Program-made: the position numbers and the translations under genes
Shown: positions 1-12,320 of the stretch, one piece after another
Position numbering within the stretch: position 1 is the stretch's first letter
How the letters are laid out: each line of letters begins with the position of its first letter
Source of the DNA: Stictocephala bisonia
Taxonomy: Eukaryota; Arthropoda; Insecta; Hemiptera; Membracidae
Assembly: GCA_035578905.1 (NCBI GenBank)
Contig: JAQJVL010000785.1
Location: 310,001 to 374,000, forward strand
DNA length: 64,000 bases
Direction: 5' to 3'
Notes under the pieces: generated by a model
What the model was told of the DNA's origin: nothing
The model's input: the letters and a program-made list of their open reading frames with translations, nothing else
Databases searched by the model: none

Positions 1-724
1 GTACTTTATAGTCAATTTGTTACAAAATAAAAGGTTATTTTGAATAACAGTACCTTATTTTCTTGAAATAAACACACCTTGTACATTCTGAAGAGCCTCT
101 AAATAGACATTATATTTTCGAAAAAAGTGTATTATACATAAAAAATATACATATATAACTTTATGAATTGTTGATATAATAGAACTCCTCATGAAGATTT
201 CTAGTTACTTCACAAAATTAGTTGTATAATTATTGCATCAATTATAAGTACTCTCTCAAGAAACCTTTCAGTTTACATTTTTATTACCCGTACGCCCATT
301 CTGTACACGTATAAACAGAAAAAAACGAATTATTTTCTGGCCTGTATGAAAAAGAATTTATCGTATTATGAGTATTAGTAAATGAGAATGGACGTGTGGA
401 ATGTTAAAAATATAAACTGTAGTTTTCTCTGAGAGACTACTTTTAACAATTCAGCAATTAATCACACAACCGATTTTGGGCAGAGATCAGAAACATTCAT
501 GAATAATTTTATCTATGAAATATTCATAAAAGTATGAATTAATTTATTTTTTATAATATTAAATATTTTTTTAAATAGTATGTCTATTTTGAGTCACTTA
601 CGAAAGTACCCAGTTTATATATTACAATAAATTGAAGTACTGCTCTTCAAAATATTCTCGTATACAATTGCAAATAAAGTAATGAAGATTAAATAATGTT
701 ATGAAAACATTAGATTTTATATTT
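1..724. other. AT-rich sequence, no gene seen
   Basis: Nothing recognisable on either strand: no long frame, no repeat, no RNA-gene boxes. It leads directly into the 39-bp array. Confidence 0.6.
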
Positions 725-1865
725 TATTACTACCCCAACTATACTACTGTACGTGTAGACGTGGTAGGGTGGGCCAAATTTACCAATGTACGTGTAGACG
801 TGGTAGGGTGAGCCAATACTACTACTGTACGTGTAGACGTGATATGGTGGGCCAATACTACTACTGTACGTGTAGACGTGGTAGGGTGGGCCAATACTAC
901 TACTGTACGTGTAGAGGTGGTAGGGTGAGCCAATACTACTACTGTACGTGTAGACGTGGTAGGGTGAGCCAATACTACTACTGTACGTGTAGACGTGGTA
1001 GGGTGGGCCAATACTACTACTGTACGTGTAGAAGTGGTAGGGTGGGCCAATACTACCACTGTACGTGTAGACGTGGTAGGGTGGGCCAATACTACCACTG
1101 TACTTGTAGACGTTGTAGGGTGGGCCAATACTACTACTGTACGTGTAGACGTGGTAGGGTGGGCCAATACTACCAATGTACGTGTAGACGTGATAGGGTG
1201 AGCCAATACTACTACTGTACCTGTAGACGTGGTAGGGTGAGCCAATACTACTACTGTACGTGTAGACGTGGTAGGGTGGGCCAATACTACCACTGTACGT
1301 GTAGACGTGGTAGGTTGGGCCAATACTACCAATGTACGTGTAGACGTAGTAGGGTGGGCCAATACTACTACTGTACGTACGTGTAGACGTGGTAGGTTGG
1401 GCCAATACTACTACTGTTCGTATAGACGTGGTAGGTTGGGCCAATACTACCACTGTACGTGTAGACGTGGTAGGGTGAGCCAATACTACTACTTTACGTG
1501 TAGACGTGGTAAGGTGGGCCAATTCTACTACTGTACGTACGTGTAGACGTGGTAGGGTAGGCCAATACTACCACTGTACGTGTAGACGTGGTAGGGTGGG
1601 ACAATACTATTACTGTACGTGTAGATGTGGTAGGGTGGGCCAAAACTACCACTGTATGTGTAGACGTGGTAGAGTGGGCCAATACTACTACTTTTGTGTA
1701 GACGTGGTAGGGTGGGCCAATACTACTATTTTACGTGTAGACGTGGTAGGGTGGGCCAATACTACTACTGTACGTGAAAACGTGGTAGGATGGATCAATA
1801 CTACCAAACGTGTGTGGGTGGTCGGATGAGTCAATATCACTGTACTGGCATGGGTGGGTGGGATG
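725..1865. repeat. 39-bp minisatellite array
   Basis: About 29 head-to-tail units of 39 bp, each containing GTACGTGTAGACGTGG followed by a TAGGGTGGGCCAATACTAC-type stretch. Neighbouring starts at 788 and 827 give the period. Because 39 is 13 codons, several frames on both strands stay open for hundreds of bases and translate to 13-residue repeats. These are by-products of the period, not genes. Units become irregular after about 1790 and related single motifs continue to about 2010. The unit is GC-richer than its surroundings. The same core recurs as isolated copies near 20050, 46640 and 51445. Confidence 0.95.
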
Positions 1866-2566
1866 GTCAAATTACATCAAATTGTATCCTATGACTTTCA
1901 ATACATATACAGTCCACACCTTCCAATATCACTGAATGCATGTGGTAAGGTATTTGGATCAATACCACTAACCGTGTATGGGAGGGTGAGTGGTAAGTAC
2001 AAAAGATACGTAAACATCAAAATGTTCTCATAGTATATCTTGGATTTAGAGGGTAACCTATTTATTGATCTATTTCTTATAAAATATAATGTCGTTACAA
2101 CATTTTTATCTGTTCTTGCCTGAGTGAAAAACATAGTTCGTATTTTATGTTTAACAAATCAATAATTAATCGATACCTATAAAAGGCAATAGATAGACTA
2201 ACTTATTTATCACTGTAACTAAAAAAGTACTAATCCTACGAGGCTGAAATTTAGTACAGTTAAAGATCTAATGTTGTAGATGTGCAATAAGAAGGGATTT
2301 TGAAATGTTCTTAGTAAATCGATGACCTTTTGAGTGCCACAAATTTTAAATGCCAAAATCAGCGTTTCTCTAATTGGACTGTAGCGGTTAAATGAACGGT
2401 TCTACAGCAAAAATAACACCATTTACCGTGCCTGATTTGAGTCGATCTACAACTTTGGTCCTATGATTTGTTGCTCTATCTCACCTTAGAGGAGAAGGAG
2501 ATCTACCTTAGGTAGAGCTAGATTTTCAATTTGTGCGAGTAAATCAAATTGGTTAATTTACGGCCT
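1866..2566. other. Non-coding spacer with decayed 39-bp-like motifs at its left end
   Basis: From 1920 to 2010 there are diverged copies of the TATTGA/GTGTATGGG motif of the preceding array. The rest has no recognisable gene or element. Confidence 0.5.
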
Positions 2567-3125
2567 CTAAGAGTAGACTTACAGATTTTTCTAGACTGTG
2601 AAACTTTGTTATCTAGGAAAACATACTGTATTCAATGGAAAAATATACCATTTAATCTGAACACATGTATAGGCAGGTCATAGGACATGGCTAAACATGG
2701 GTAGAAACACGACATTTCACTGATTTAGTGTCAATTACCTTACTTCGCGCCCTCTAAAAGTAGACTTACAGGTTATTGTATACTATGAAACTTTGTTATC
2801 TAGGAGAACAAACTGTTTTCAATCGGAAAATTAATATTTTAGCTTTGAAGCATGCATAGCCAGATCATAGGACATAGCTAAATATGGCGAGAAACACAAT
2901 ATATTATTGATTCATAGTCAAATATAGTATTTTGTACACTCTAAAAGTAGACTTACAGATCTCTCTAGACTTTTAAACTTGTATCTAAGAGAACAAACTG
3001 ATTTTAATGGAAACAATTATTATTTAATTTGACCAAATACATAGCCAGCTCACAGGACATGGTTAAATATGGCAAGAAATATGACTATGATATTTCACTG
3101 ATTCATAGTCAACTATACTAAATAA
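2567..3125. repeat. Three diverged tandem copies of a ~186-bp repeat
   Basis: The phrase AGTAGACTTACAG recurs at about 2574, 2759 and 2947. Each is followed in the same order by a CTTTGTTATCTAGG-like block, an AATGGAAA-like block, a CATAGCCAG-like block, and an ACATGGCTAAA-like block. Copies differ by many substitutions, so the array is old. The unit is unrelated by eye to the other satellites here. Confidence 0.75.
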
Positions 3126-3683
3126 AATCCATTTACCACTCATCAATATTTCTCTAAAACTGTACGTCCAATAGACTTGAACATTTTTACATGTGTTTAT
3201 CTTGGCCTCTAGAGGCTCAATGAGTAATGATTTTCTTCTCCGAGCTCGTCACTTCATTGCACTGGTCTCCAAAATGTCCATGGTATTTTTATGGAGGTAC
3301 ACATATTAATTGATTTATTTGTTTAATTAACAGCTACTAAATAAAAACAAATAGAATAAAATTGTGGTAGAATACAGTTTTTTTATTGAAAATAATTGAA
3401 TAAAGTATAGTAAATTATTCATAACATCAGCTGATCTAAATTGGATGGTAAATTAAGGAATGCTTTTCCAAAAACAAAGTATTTAGTTTGATTTAATTTA
3501 AGTAATTGTTGTTCTTGAATTTTAGGAATTTTTGCTTCGATTGCAAGTCATCAAAATAAATATTATGACCAGCGAAGCGAGCGGGTTTAGCAAGTATTTA
3601 TATATGTTTGGGTTTTTCTAAGCAACATTGATCTTTACGAGTTTATTGTCTCATAGTTAAATGTCTATTGTTATTTGTACGTT
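3126..3683. other. AT-rich spacer with a short GC motif
   Basis: No gene seen. At 3568-3592 there is a GACCAGCGAAGCGAGCGGG motif. It resembles the conserved terminal motif of some insect RTE/SINE-type elements (GCGAAGC...GCGGG...GCTAGT), possibly a minus-strand element boundary. The link is weak because no element body can be followed. Confidence 0.35.
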
Positions 3684-6600
3684 GTTTATAAAAGCACAAT
3701 AGTGTTTGTATTGTGTCCATCTGTTCTCATTTACAACGTATAAATCACACAATATATGCATTTAAACAGTTACAGTTAAAATGTTTAAAGTTAAACCCAT
3801 GTTGGTTTAAGACTTACTCGGGTCAGACAAATGTTGTTTGTGAATGTAAGTTGTATGTAACTTTAGTTTATTAACATCCCATGTATACATTTAAATCACA
3901 CAATATATGCATGTAAACAGTTACAGTTAATGTTTAAAGTCAAACCCATGTTGGTTTAAGACCTACTCGGGTCAGACAAATGTTGCTTGTGAATGTAAGT
4001 TGTATGTAACTTTAGTTTATTAACATACCATATATACATTTAAATCACACAATATATGCATGTAAACAGTTACAGTTAATGTGTAAAGTTAAAGCTATGT
4101 TGGTTTAAGACTTACTCGGGTCAGACAAATGTAGTTTGTGATTGTAAGTTGTATGTAACTTTAATTTATTAACATCCCATATATACATTTAAATCACACA
4201 ATATATGCATGTAAACAGTTACAGTTAATGTGTAAAGTTAAAGACATGTTGGTTTAAGACTTACTCGGTTCAGACAAATGTTGTTTGTGAATGTAAGTTG
4301 TATGTAACTTTAGTTTATTAACATACCATGTATACATTTAATCACACAATATATGCATGTAAACAGTTACAGTTAATGTGTAAAGTTAAACCAATGTTGG
4401 TTTAAGACTTACTCGGGTCGGACAAATGTTGTTTGTGAATGTAAGTTGTATGTAACTTTAGTTTATTAAAGCACAGTAATATTTGTATTATAATAGCGCA
4501 CTCATACATCCTCGTGTACAAAGTTCCTCCCACATCTAGAGTGTAAACAATTACAGTTAATGTGTAAAGTTCAACCCATGTTGGTTTAAGACTTACTAGG
4601 GTCGGACATATGTTGTTTGTGAATGCAGGTTGTATGTAACTTTATTTTATTAACATACCATGTATACATTTAAATCACACAATATATGCATGTAAACAGT
4701 TACAGTTAATGTGTAAAGTTAAACCAATGTTGGTTTAAGACTTACTCGGGTCGGACAAATGTTGTTTGTGAATGTAAGTTGTATGTAACTTTAGTTTATT
4801 AACATACCATGTATACATTTATATAACACAATATATGCATGTCAACAGTTACAGTTAATGTGTAATGTTAAACCAATGTTGGTTTAAGACTTACTCGGGT
4901 CGGACAAATGTTGTTTGTGAATATAAGTTGTATGTAACTTTAGTTTATTAACATACCATGTATACATTTATATAACACAATATATGCATGTCAACAGTTA
5001 CAGTTAATGTGTAAAGTCAAACCCATGTTGGTTTAAGACCTACTCGGGTCAGACAAATGTTGCTTGTGAATGTTAGTTGTATGTAACTTTAGTTTATTAA
5101 CATACCATGTATACATTTAAATCACACAATATATGCATGTAAACAGTTACAGTTAATGTGTAAAGTTAAAGCTATGTTGGTTTAAGACTTACTCGGGTCA
5201 GACAAATGTAGTTTGTGATTGTAAGTTGTATGTAACTTTAATTTATTAACATCCCATGTATACATTTAAATCACATAATATATGCATGTAAACAGTTACA
5301 GTTAATGTGTAAAGTTAAAACAATGTTGGTTTAAGACTTACTCGGGTCGGACAAATGTTGTTTGTGAATGTAAGTTGTATGTAACTTTAGTTTATTAACA
5401 TCCCATGTATACATTTAAATCACACAATATATGCATGTAAACAGTTACAGTTAATGTTTAAAGTCAAACCCATGTTGGTTTAAGACCTACTTGGGTCAGA
5501 CAAATGTTGCTTGTTAATGTAAGTTGTATGTAACTTTAGTTTATTAACATACCATGTATACATTTAAATCACACAATTTATGCATGTAAACAGTTACAGT
5601 TAATGTGTAAAGTTAAACCAATGTTGGTTTAAGACTTACTCGGGTCAGACAAATGTTGTTTGTGAATGTAAGTTGTATGTAACTTTAGTTTATTAACATA
5701 CCATGAATACATTTAAATCACATAATATATGCATGTAAACAGTTACATTTAATGTGTAAGTTAAACCCATGTTGGTTTAAGACTTACTCGGGTCGGACAA
5801 ATGTTGTTTGTGAATGTAAGTTGTATGTAACTTTAGTTTATTAAAGCACAGTAATATTTGTATTATAATAGCGCACTCATACATCCTCGTGTACAAAGTT
5901 TCTCCCACATCTAGAGTGTAAACAATTACAGTTAATGTGTAAAGTTCAACCCATGTTGGTTTAAGACTTACTAGGGTCGGACATATGTTGTTTGTGAATG
6001 CAGGTTGTATGTAACTTTATTTTATTAACATACCATGTATACATTTAAATCACACAATATATGCATGTAAACAGTTACAGTTAATGTGTAAAGTTAAACC
6101 AATGTTGGTTTAAGACTTACTCGGGTCAGACAAATGTTGTTTGTGAATGTAAGTTGTAAGTAACTTTAGTTTATTAACATACCATGTATACATTTATATC
6201 ACACAATATAAGCATGTAAACAGTTACAGTTAATGTGTAAAGTTAAGCCCATGTTGGTTTAAGACTTACTCGGTTCGGACAAATGTTGTTTGTGAATGTA
6301 AGTTGTATGTAACTTTATTAACATACCATGTATACATTTATATAACACAATATATGCATGTCAACAGTTACAGTTAATGTGTAAAGTTAAACCAATGTTG
6401 GTTTAAGACTTACTCGGGTCGGACAAATGTTGTTTGTGAATGTAAGTTGTATGTAACTTTAGTTTATTAACATACCATGTATACATTTATATAACACAAT
6501 ATATGCATGTCAACAGTTACAGTTAATGTGTAAAGTTAAACCAATGTTGGTTTAAGACTTACTCGGGTCGGACAAATGTTGTTTGTGAATGTAAATTGTA

Positions 6601-7068
6601 TGTAACTTTAGTTTATTAACATACCATGTATACATTTAAATCACACAATATATGCATGTAAACAGTTACAGTTAATGTGTAAAGTTAAACCAATGTTGGT
6701 TTAAGACTTACTCGGGTCGGACAAATGTTGTTTGTGAATGTAAGTTGTATGTAACTTTAGTTTATTAATATACCATTTATACATTTAAATCACACAATAT
6801 AAGCATGTAAACAGTTACAGTTAATGTGTAAAGTTAAGCCCATGTTGGTTTAAGACACTCGGGTCAGGCAAATGTTGTTTGTGAACGTAAGTTGTATGTA
6901 ACTTTAGTTTATTAATATACCATTTATACATTTAAATCACACAATATATGCATGTAAACAGTTACATTTAATGTGTAATGTTAAGCCCATGTTGGTTTAA
7001 GACTTCTCGGGTCAGACGAATGTTGTTTGTGAATGTAAGTTGTATGTAACTTTATTAACATACCATGT
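3684..7068. repeat. 149-bp satellite array with higher-order duplication
   Basis: About 22 copies of a 149-bp unit; AATATATGCA recurs at 3902, 4051, 4200 and 4348. A typical unit has AATCACACAATATATGCATG, then TGTTGGTTTAAGACTTACTC, then GTAAGTTGTATGTAACTTTA. Many units contain the perfect dyad AAACCAA-TG-TTGGTTT. A variant unit, in which the usual left third is replaced by a GCACAGTAATATTTG... segment, occurs at about 4465-4560 and again 1,375 bp later at 5840-5935. That indicates duplication of a block of about nine units. The left edge (3684-3740) resembles this variant segment. No coding potential is apparent. Confidence 0.95.
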
Positions 7069-7080
7069 CATTAAAATAGT

Positions 7081-7112
7081 ATATATAAAACATGTCCAAG
7101 TCTCATATCAGC
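7081..7112 (+). promoter_or_regulatory. Possible TATA/initiator pair
   Basis: TATATAAAA at 7081 lies about 29 bp upstream of a TCAGC initiator-like site near 7109, which is arthropod core-promoter spacing. It stands just outside the satellite and 60 bp ahead of a 71-codon frame. In AT-rich DNA TATA strings are common, so this is only suggestive. Confidence 0.2.
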
Positions 7113-7142
7113 TTAGACATGATAGTTGAGAACCATTAGTAA

Positions 7143-7358
7143 ATGAAGCATACACAAGGCACCGTTGCCGTCTTATCTGAAGTCACCATGGTGACTGGTA
7201 ATGATCTAGTTAGTACGTGGGTAATTCTACGAACCAGTAACATGGCTATGAGATGGATCTTGGACCAGTACTGTAGGGGCTTTATTATATACTTGCACAG
7301 TACCCGTCCTTCATATGGAGTTTATGTCGATTTATATAATGATTCTTGCTTTCAGTAA
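7143..7358 (+). CDS. Small unrecognised reading frame (71 codons)
   Basis: An ATG-to-stop frame of 71 codons in a patch with higher GC than its surroundings, starting MKHTQGTVAVLSEV and ending YNDSCFQ. I recognise no family, no signal peptide and no clear transmembrane segment. It begins about 30 bp after a possible TATA/initiator pair. It overlaps a minus-strand frame of similar length, so either or both could be chance. No splice sites are convincing. Likely not a gene; recorded because composition and the upstream motif make it the best small frame in this part. Confidence 0.12.
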   Translation: MKHTQGTVAVLSEVTMVTGNDLVSTWVILRTSNMAMRWILDQYCRGFIIYLHSTRPSYGVYVDLYNDSCFQ

Positions 7359-7419
7359 TACAGAACACGTACCTACTGTAATTTGTATAATACAAAAGTG
7401 CGTCGTGATCACGGTACCC

Positions 7420-7695
7420 CAAGGAAATAAGATGGTAGGTATCATTCGTATCTCCTATGACGTCACATGGGAGAAATAGCAACAACAAACACATAAATTC
7501 TGTTCTAATTCCCGTAGTTTACAATTCCAGCTAATAAGTGGTAAATAACTTGCCTACTAGTTAGCTGAATGCTTCCATGCGATTGGTAGATTTAGTTACT
7601 AGTATTTTATCGAATAATCAAACCAGGTGATTTCGCCCATGTGACGTCATAGTCTACTGTGCAGTCAGTTGTGATACTTACCGCCTTTTCTAGTT
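7420..7695. mobile_element. Foldback (MITE-like) element with paired TGACGTCA sites
   Basis: CTATGACGTCACATGGG at 7455-7471 is the exact reverse complement of 7636-7652. Similarity continues outward: AAGATGGTAGGTATCA on the left against the complement of TGATACTTACCGCCTT on the right. Short GAAAT similarity continues inward. The arms of roughly 60 bp enclose about 160 bp of AT-rich sequence. Each arm contains the cAMP-response-element palindrome TGACGTCA, which may be incidental. Outer ends and target duplication are not resolved. Confidence 0.6.
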
Positions 7696-7814
7696 AAAAT
7701 GGTGGTGGTTAGGTGTAGTCCGGTATTTACTTCAAAACTATGTAAGTTGTTTATTTATTCCAACAGCTGATTGTTGAAACTATTATAAACAATAAATTGT
7801 CAAATTAGTATTGC

Positions 7815-8022
7815 TATAGGGGTTGCATTGACATATCTTAGAACAATGCAACCCTGTGGTGGTTTCCTGATGGAATTTCAAAATAAAGATAGGCCTATGT
7901 GCTAACCAGAGGCCCTAAGAATGTCTATGCAAAATATCAGATGAATGGTTTCAGTAGTTTTTGCGTGATTGAGTAAGACACACACGCACGCACTTAGATT
8001 GTTATATAATAATAAGATGGTT
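7815..8022 (+). mobile_element. 3' remnant of an RTE-type non-LTR retrotransposon or derived SINE
   Basis: The stretch reads ...GCAAAATATCAGATGAATGG, TTTCAGTAGTTTTTGCGTGA, then an ACACAC/GCAC run and TTATATAATAATAAGATGG. This order (AAATATCA, GGTTCAGTAGTTTT, CGTGATTGAG, CA-rich run, TATAATAATAAGAT end) is the 3' terminus I know from insect RTE elements and SINEs mobilised by them. Upstream there is a small perfect inverted repeat, GGTTGCATT/AATGCAACC (about 7821-7852). No coding part remains. Confidence 0.6.
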
Positions 8023-9285
8023 AGTGCTAAAACATTATTAATTTTAGTCTGTCATAAAAATGTTGAATGAATACTAAATCTGTATATATTTTGTGGATAA
8101 ATAACGGTTTTTGATTATAAAGTTTTAATTACATTCTTATTCAGCAGTACTATAGATATATATATAGATATATCCCCCAAACGGACAAATTTGGAGTTGT
8201 TAATACGTAGTAATATAAGTTATATACTGTTTTAAGAAACTGTACATTAGGAGCAATATTTGTGTTAGCATATATATATATATATAAAAATATTAGCTAA
8301 ATGTATAATTATATTTCATATATTCTCAATAAACAATATTTCTTTAGTAAATTCAAAATATAAATACTATTAGGACATACACTGAGATGTGATTGCATAA
8401 ATGTTAGTACAAATTTATAAAATAAAATTGTTCCAAGGCAATACAGATTAAATTCATCCCTCGGAGGACACATATGGCTTCCTTGTTCCTCGTACTTTAA
8501 TCTAAAGGCCCTTGTTGTATGGAAAATACGAGGGACAGCAAAAACAGCTGGTCAGCTAAAACATATTTTGCCTCAAACCTTGTTCTTTTTATTGCTTTTA
8601 AACAAATTTGTTGTTAGAGGGTTTCATTTTCCCAATAGTAAAATAAATAGTGAGTAATGATACATTATACCTGATTACCTATGTGTTAAAGGCTTATTTA
8701 TTTATTTGATTTTTATGGTTTGCACAGACTTACATCTATTTACAAAAAAAACCATTTCTTCCACGTATTAGTTCATTTAGTGCATGGATGTTGGAAAGTC
8801 CTTTTTAGACACAAAAATTTTAATATAGTAAAAATAAATTAACAGCGGTTTTAAAACTACAACAAAAAAAGAGTAACATACTATAAATTAACAAACATAT
8901 CATAAGCAATAGTAAATAAAACAATTCTAACAAGCAACAACAAAACAAATAGATCAATATGGAAATATGAAAATATAATGATATAACACGAAAAATACTT
9001 TGATAATGGAATGGTGGTGCAAGGTCAGAGGTCTATTTGTTGGAATATGGTGTTAAATGACTATACAAACTAAGGTTCGGCATTCCCAAACCACGCGTAT
9101 TCATCAGGCGTGTTAGACTCATCCTCAAAATTTAAGGTAGGAATCGTCAAACAGCATGAGTCAGCCACTATAGTGTGCCTTAACCTTTATAATTAATGAT
9201 AAAAAATAAATAAATTATTATAAACAAAATAACAATAGCAAATTCCAGAATAAATATACACAAAAATGATTAATTAATATATAAA
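8023..9285. other. AT-rich spacer, possible retroposon tails
   Basis: No gene seen. TA-rich runs occur at about 8155-8172 and 8270-8286. A TTATTTATTTATTTGATTTT run at about 8695-8714 could be the A-rich tail of a minus-strand retroposon. A GC-richer patch at 9000-9190 followed by AAAAAATAAATAAAT could be an old plus-strand SINE, but I cannot find convincing A/B boxes. Confidence 0.35.
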
Positions 9286-9692
9286 GATTCAACAATAAAT
9301 ATATGAAAGATTCAACAATAAATATACGAAAGATTCAACAATAAATATACGAAAGATTCAACAATAAATATACGAACGATTCAACAATAAATATACGAAA
9401 GATTCAACAATAAATATACGAACGATTCAACAATAAATATACGAAAGATTCAACAATAAATATACGAAAGATTCAACAATAAATATACGAACGATTCAAC
9501 AATAAATATACGAAAGATTCAACAATAAATATACGAACGATTCAACAATAAATATACGAAAGATTCAACAATAAATATACGAACGATTCAACAATAAATA
9601 TACGAAAGATTCAACAATAAATATACGAAAGATTCAACAATAAATATACGAACGATTCAACAATAAATATACGAACGATTCAACAATAAATA
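9286..9692. repeat. 23-bp minisatellite array
   Basis: About 18 units of GATTCAACAATAAATATACG plus AAA or AAC; starts at 9309, 9332 and 9355 fix the 23-bp period. Two unit types (CGAAAGATT and CGAACGATT) alternate irregularly. Within each type the units look nearly identical, so the array is young or well homogenised. Confidence 0.95.
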
Positions 9693-10353
9693 TATAACAT
9701 TTAAGTTTAAATAAAACATTATTTGTATTCAATAGTAAAGTTTGTATTTAATAACCAAAAAGTGTTTTATTTTAAACATGCTATGATATTATTCCAAACG
9801 TTTTCACCCAAAGGCTTCTGTGTACTTTATACATGTACATATCAACATAAAAAACACATAAATGTTATATTTTGAGTACGTTTACATGTACTTTTATATA
9901 TTGTTAATATGAATAATGTATCGAACGTTAACAGTTGAGTTTATAAAATGTCAATGATCCAAAATATAATTTTATTTTATTTACACTTCTTTGTATATTA
10001 TTTGAAATAGATTCAGTTTTAATTTTTAAACTTTTGTGCATGTTTTTAACATTTATACCCTATAAAAAATAGGTTTACTTTTAGTAATATTCTAAATAGG
10101 TCCTACCCAATAATTGTTTTATAGTTATATAGCACTATCAGGTGAGATTAAATAATTGCAAACACTTCAGAATTGTGTAGTAAAGATAAAAGTACATTAT
10201 TTCCCTGAGCTTGTAGCACAACGGTGTGCTAATGTTGTATGCTAAACAAACAGCTATTGTATGATGACAACAGGAAACAGCTGTTAGCTCGTCATTTGTT
10301 CTACGCGTGTAAAGCGTCCTTTCATGAGGGACAAATATGTTATCCTCTTCATT
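9693..10353. other. AT-rich spacer
   Basis: No gene or repeat recognised. A GC-richer patch at 10200-10350 (CTTGTAGCACAACGGTGTGC and following) abuts the poly(T) tract that ends the minus-strand retroposon. Confidence 0.4.
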
Positions 10354-10800
10354 TTTTTTTTTTTTTATTTGAAATAGTTATTATATTTCAAAAAAACCCT
10401 TAATGGGAAAAAGAAAAGAATAATATGAAAATTAATGTAAATAATACTAAAACATCAGTATGTTTGTTTAAATTCAACAAAAACAATAACAAACTTTATT
10501 TTTTAGTTAAATCTTCAATGAAATTACAGAAAACCCCGATTACAATCATCTGTCTGAAAGTCAAGTTACACAATCAGCAGGTTTGAACGTGTCGTGAAAA
10601 GAACTCTCTCCCAATCAACATTCGAAACCTATCCACCGTCCAGGCAGAACAGCCATCCCTGGAATGTCCAACCCCCGAGTGAACGCCATCACGGTGACTA
10701 CTGAGAACCTATAACCCACTATCTCAGCAGCACTTCACCTACAAGTAGCTTGATTACACAAGTACGCTACTAGTGTCAATGGTACATTAGCATAGTTTTT
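10354..10800 (-). mobile_element. Poly(A)-tailed retroposon fragment, family unknown
   Basis: Read on the minus strand, a GC-rich segment (10800 down to about 10530) is followed by an AT-rich trailer and ends in CAAATAAA plus a run of A at 10370-10354. This is the layout of a non-LTR retrotransposon 3' end or a retrocopied transcript. The GC-rich part contains a short minus frame beginning MAFTRGLDIPGMAVLPG and ending in a stop after WIGFEC. I cannot assign it. Composition is clearly unlike the flanks. It could be a LINE 3' untranslated region, a SINE, or a processed pseudogene end. Confidence 0.5.
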
Positions 10801-12170
10801 TTATTTTCTGAAAAAAACACTGATAATATTAAACAAAGTTTGTTCTATGAATAATTTCACAAACGAGTACTTGACCATACTTTAACGATAAATATTTTTT
10901 TATATTACTTTACACTATATAATATTTTATTGAACTAATGACGTATTATAGTATAAATAAATAGTATTCTGTACTTTTTTAATGAAACACTCAACTGGCT
11001 TAAAATATATTTTAATCAAATGAACAACATAATGATTAGTGGAAAAATCAAGCTAATTATATTAAAATAACAAATAGCTAAAAAGTGTTTCTTAAATGAA
11101 TAATTAAATCTAAATAAATTGCAACAAATAACAGTTTATTACATCATAGTCTTCATAAATCACTTCTTGGGAATGTTATGACCGTATAATGTCTAATCAG
11201 TCATAATATGAGATAGTATAAATTAATTTACTCTTAAATTTAATTCGTTAATATTATCATGCTTCAATTTTTAACGTACAATTTAATTAATTTGAAATGT
11301 TATTTAAAACTCACCGATAATTAATTATATAAGTATTTGATAAATTGTTGAAAGAATCAACTAAAAATATAATATAAAATCATTTATTAATAAGCAGATT
11401 TAAGTTAAGAATATATTATTATTGTTATATGACTGTTTAGATTAAAGTAATTTTACTATTCAGTTAACATATTTATTTAAATTTCACATGGATGGTGTAC
11501 ATTAAGTGCATGCACATATTTTTAACTCTGAGCTTTTAAAATGTGTTAAAATCTTTTTACTTATGGACATATTTCTTTAACATTTATTATGGTTAATATC
11601 ATATTGACAGGAACAAAAAGCCACGTAATCCAAAATCTGCCACCCAATGAAGGGTTTGGTGGCTAATAAAAGGTAAATCACTAAAGTTAATTAAAGGGTC
11701 AAAGGTAATCCTCCCCGTTGTAAATATCAGGGATTTTAAAAACCAGTGGCTCATCGTTTCATACACTGACATAATTTAAGACCAAACTAGAACTGTGATA
11801 TAGTATGGTCTACCCTGCAGGGACTCCAACATCATATATATTAATACTGTTGTGCATCGCTGAGTCAGCTTCCTCTGTTAATCATAGTTCTGGGAATATA
11901 CATACAGTAAATAATGGTGTGTAATATCTCACCGAAGAATATTACATATTTCGTTTTAATTACCAGAATTTAGACTGAATCAACATGAGCTGTATTCGAT
12001 TATTTAAAATAATGTATTTAAACATATAATCTTTTTTAATTAGATTTTATTATTTTAAAGTCTAATTTTTAAATAATTAATTTTAACGAACAATATCTAA
12101 TATAATATTTACAGAGTTAAACATGTATATACCTATCAAGGATGTTCCTGAACATACATAAACTATTTAT
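10801..12170. other. AT-rich spacer
   Basis: No convincing gene. A modestly GC-richer stretch at 11610-11900 has no frame, boxes or repeat that I recognise. Confidence 0.45.
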
Positions 12171-12320
12171 ATTTTATTTATTCTTTACATCCGATCGTCA
12201 ATATATTGATGAACATGGATAAAAATAAATGTGATGAGAGTATATGAGCGAATATAGGCATTGTTACCAATTAAAGGTGACGATTCCCTAGACAGAACAA
12301 TGACAAATGATAAGGTTTTC
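12171..12320 (-). mobile_element. Truncated SINE, 3' half only
   Basis: It matches the tail half of the full SINE at 16881-17166 in the same orientation: the TATTTATT tail, the CGATCGT and ATGAGCGAATATAGGCA-like blocks, the GATTCCCTAGA-like block, and CAATGACAAATGA. The tRNA-like head is missing. Divergence is higher than in the other copies. Confidence 0.6.

Noticed and set aside
710..1829. Several long overlapping frames on both strands
   Set aside because: They follow from a 39-bp period that is a multiple of three; the peptides are 13-residue repeats in every open frame.
3568..7068. Helitron containing the 149-bp array
   Set aside because: Internal minisatellites are typical of Helitrons, but no TC start, terminal hairpin plus CTRR end, or Rep/helicase remnant was found.
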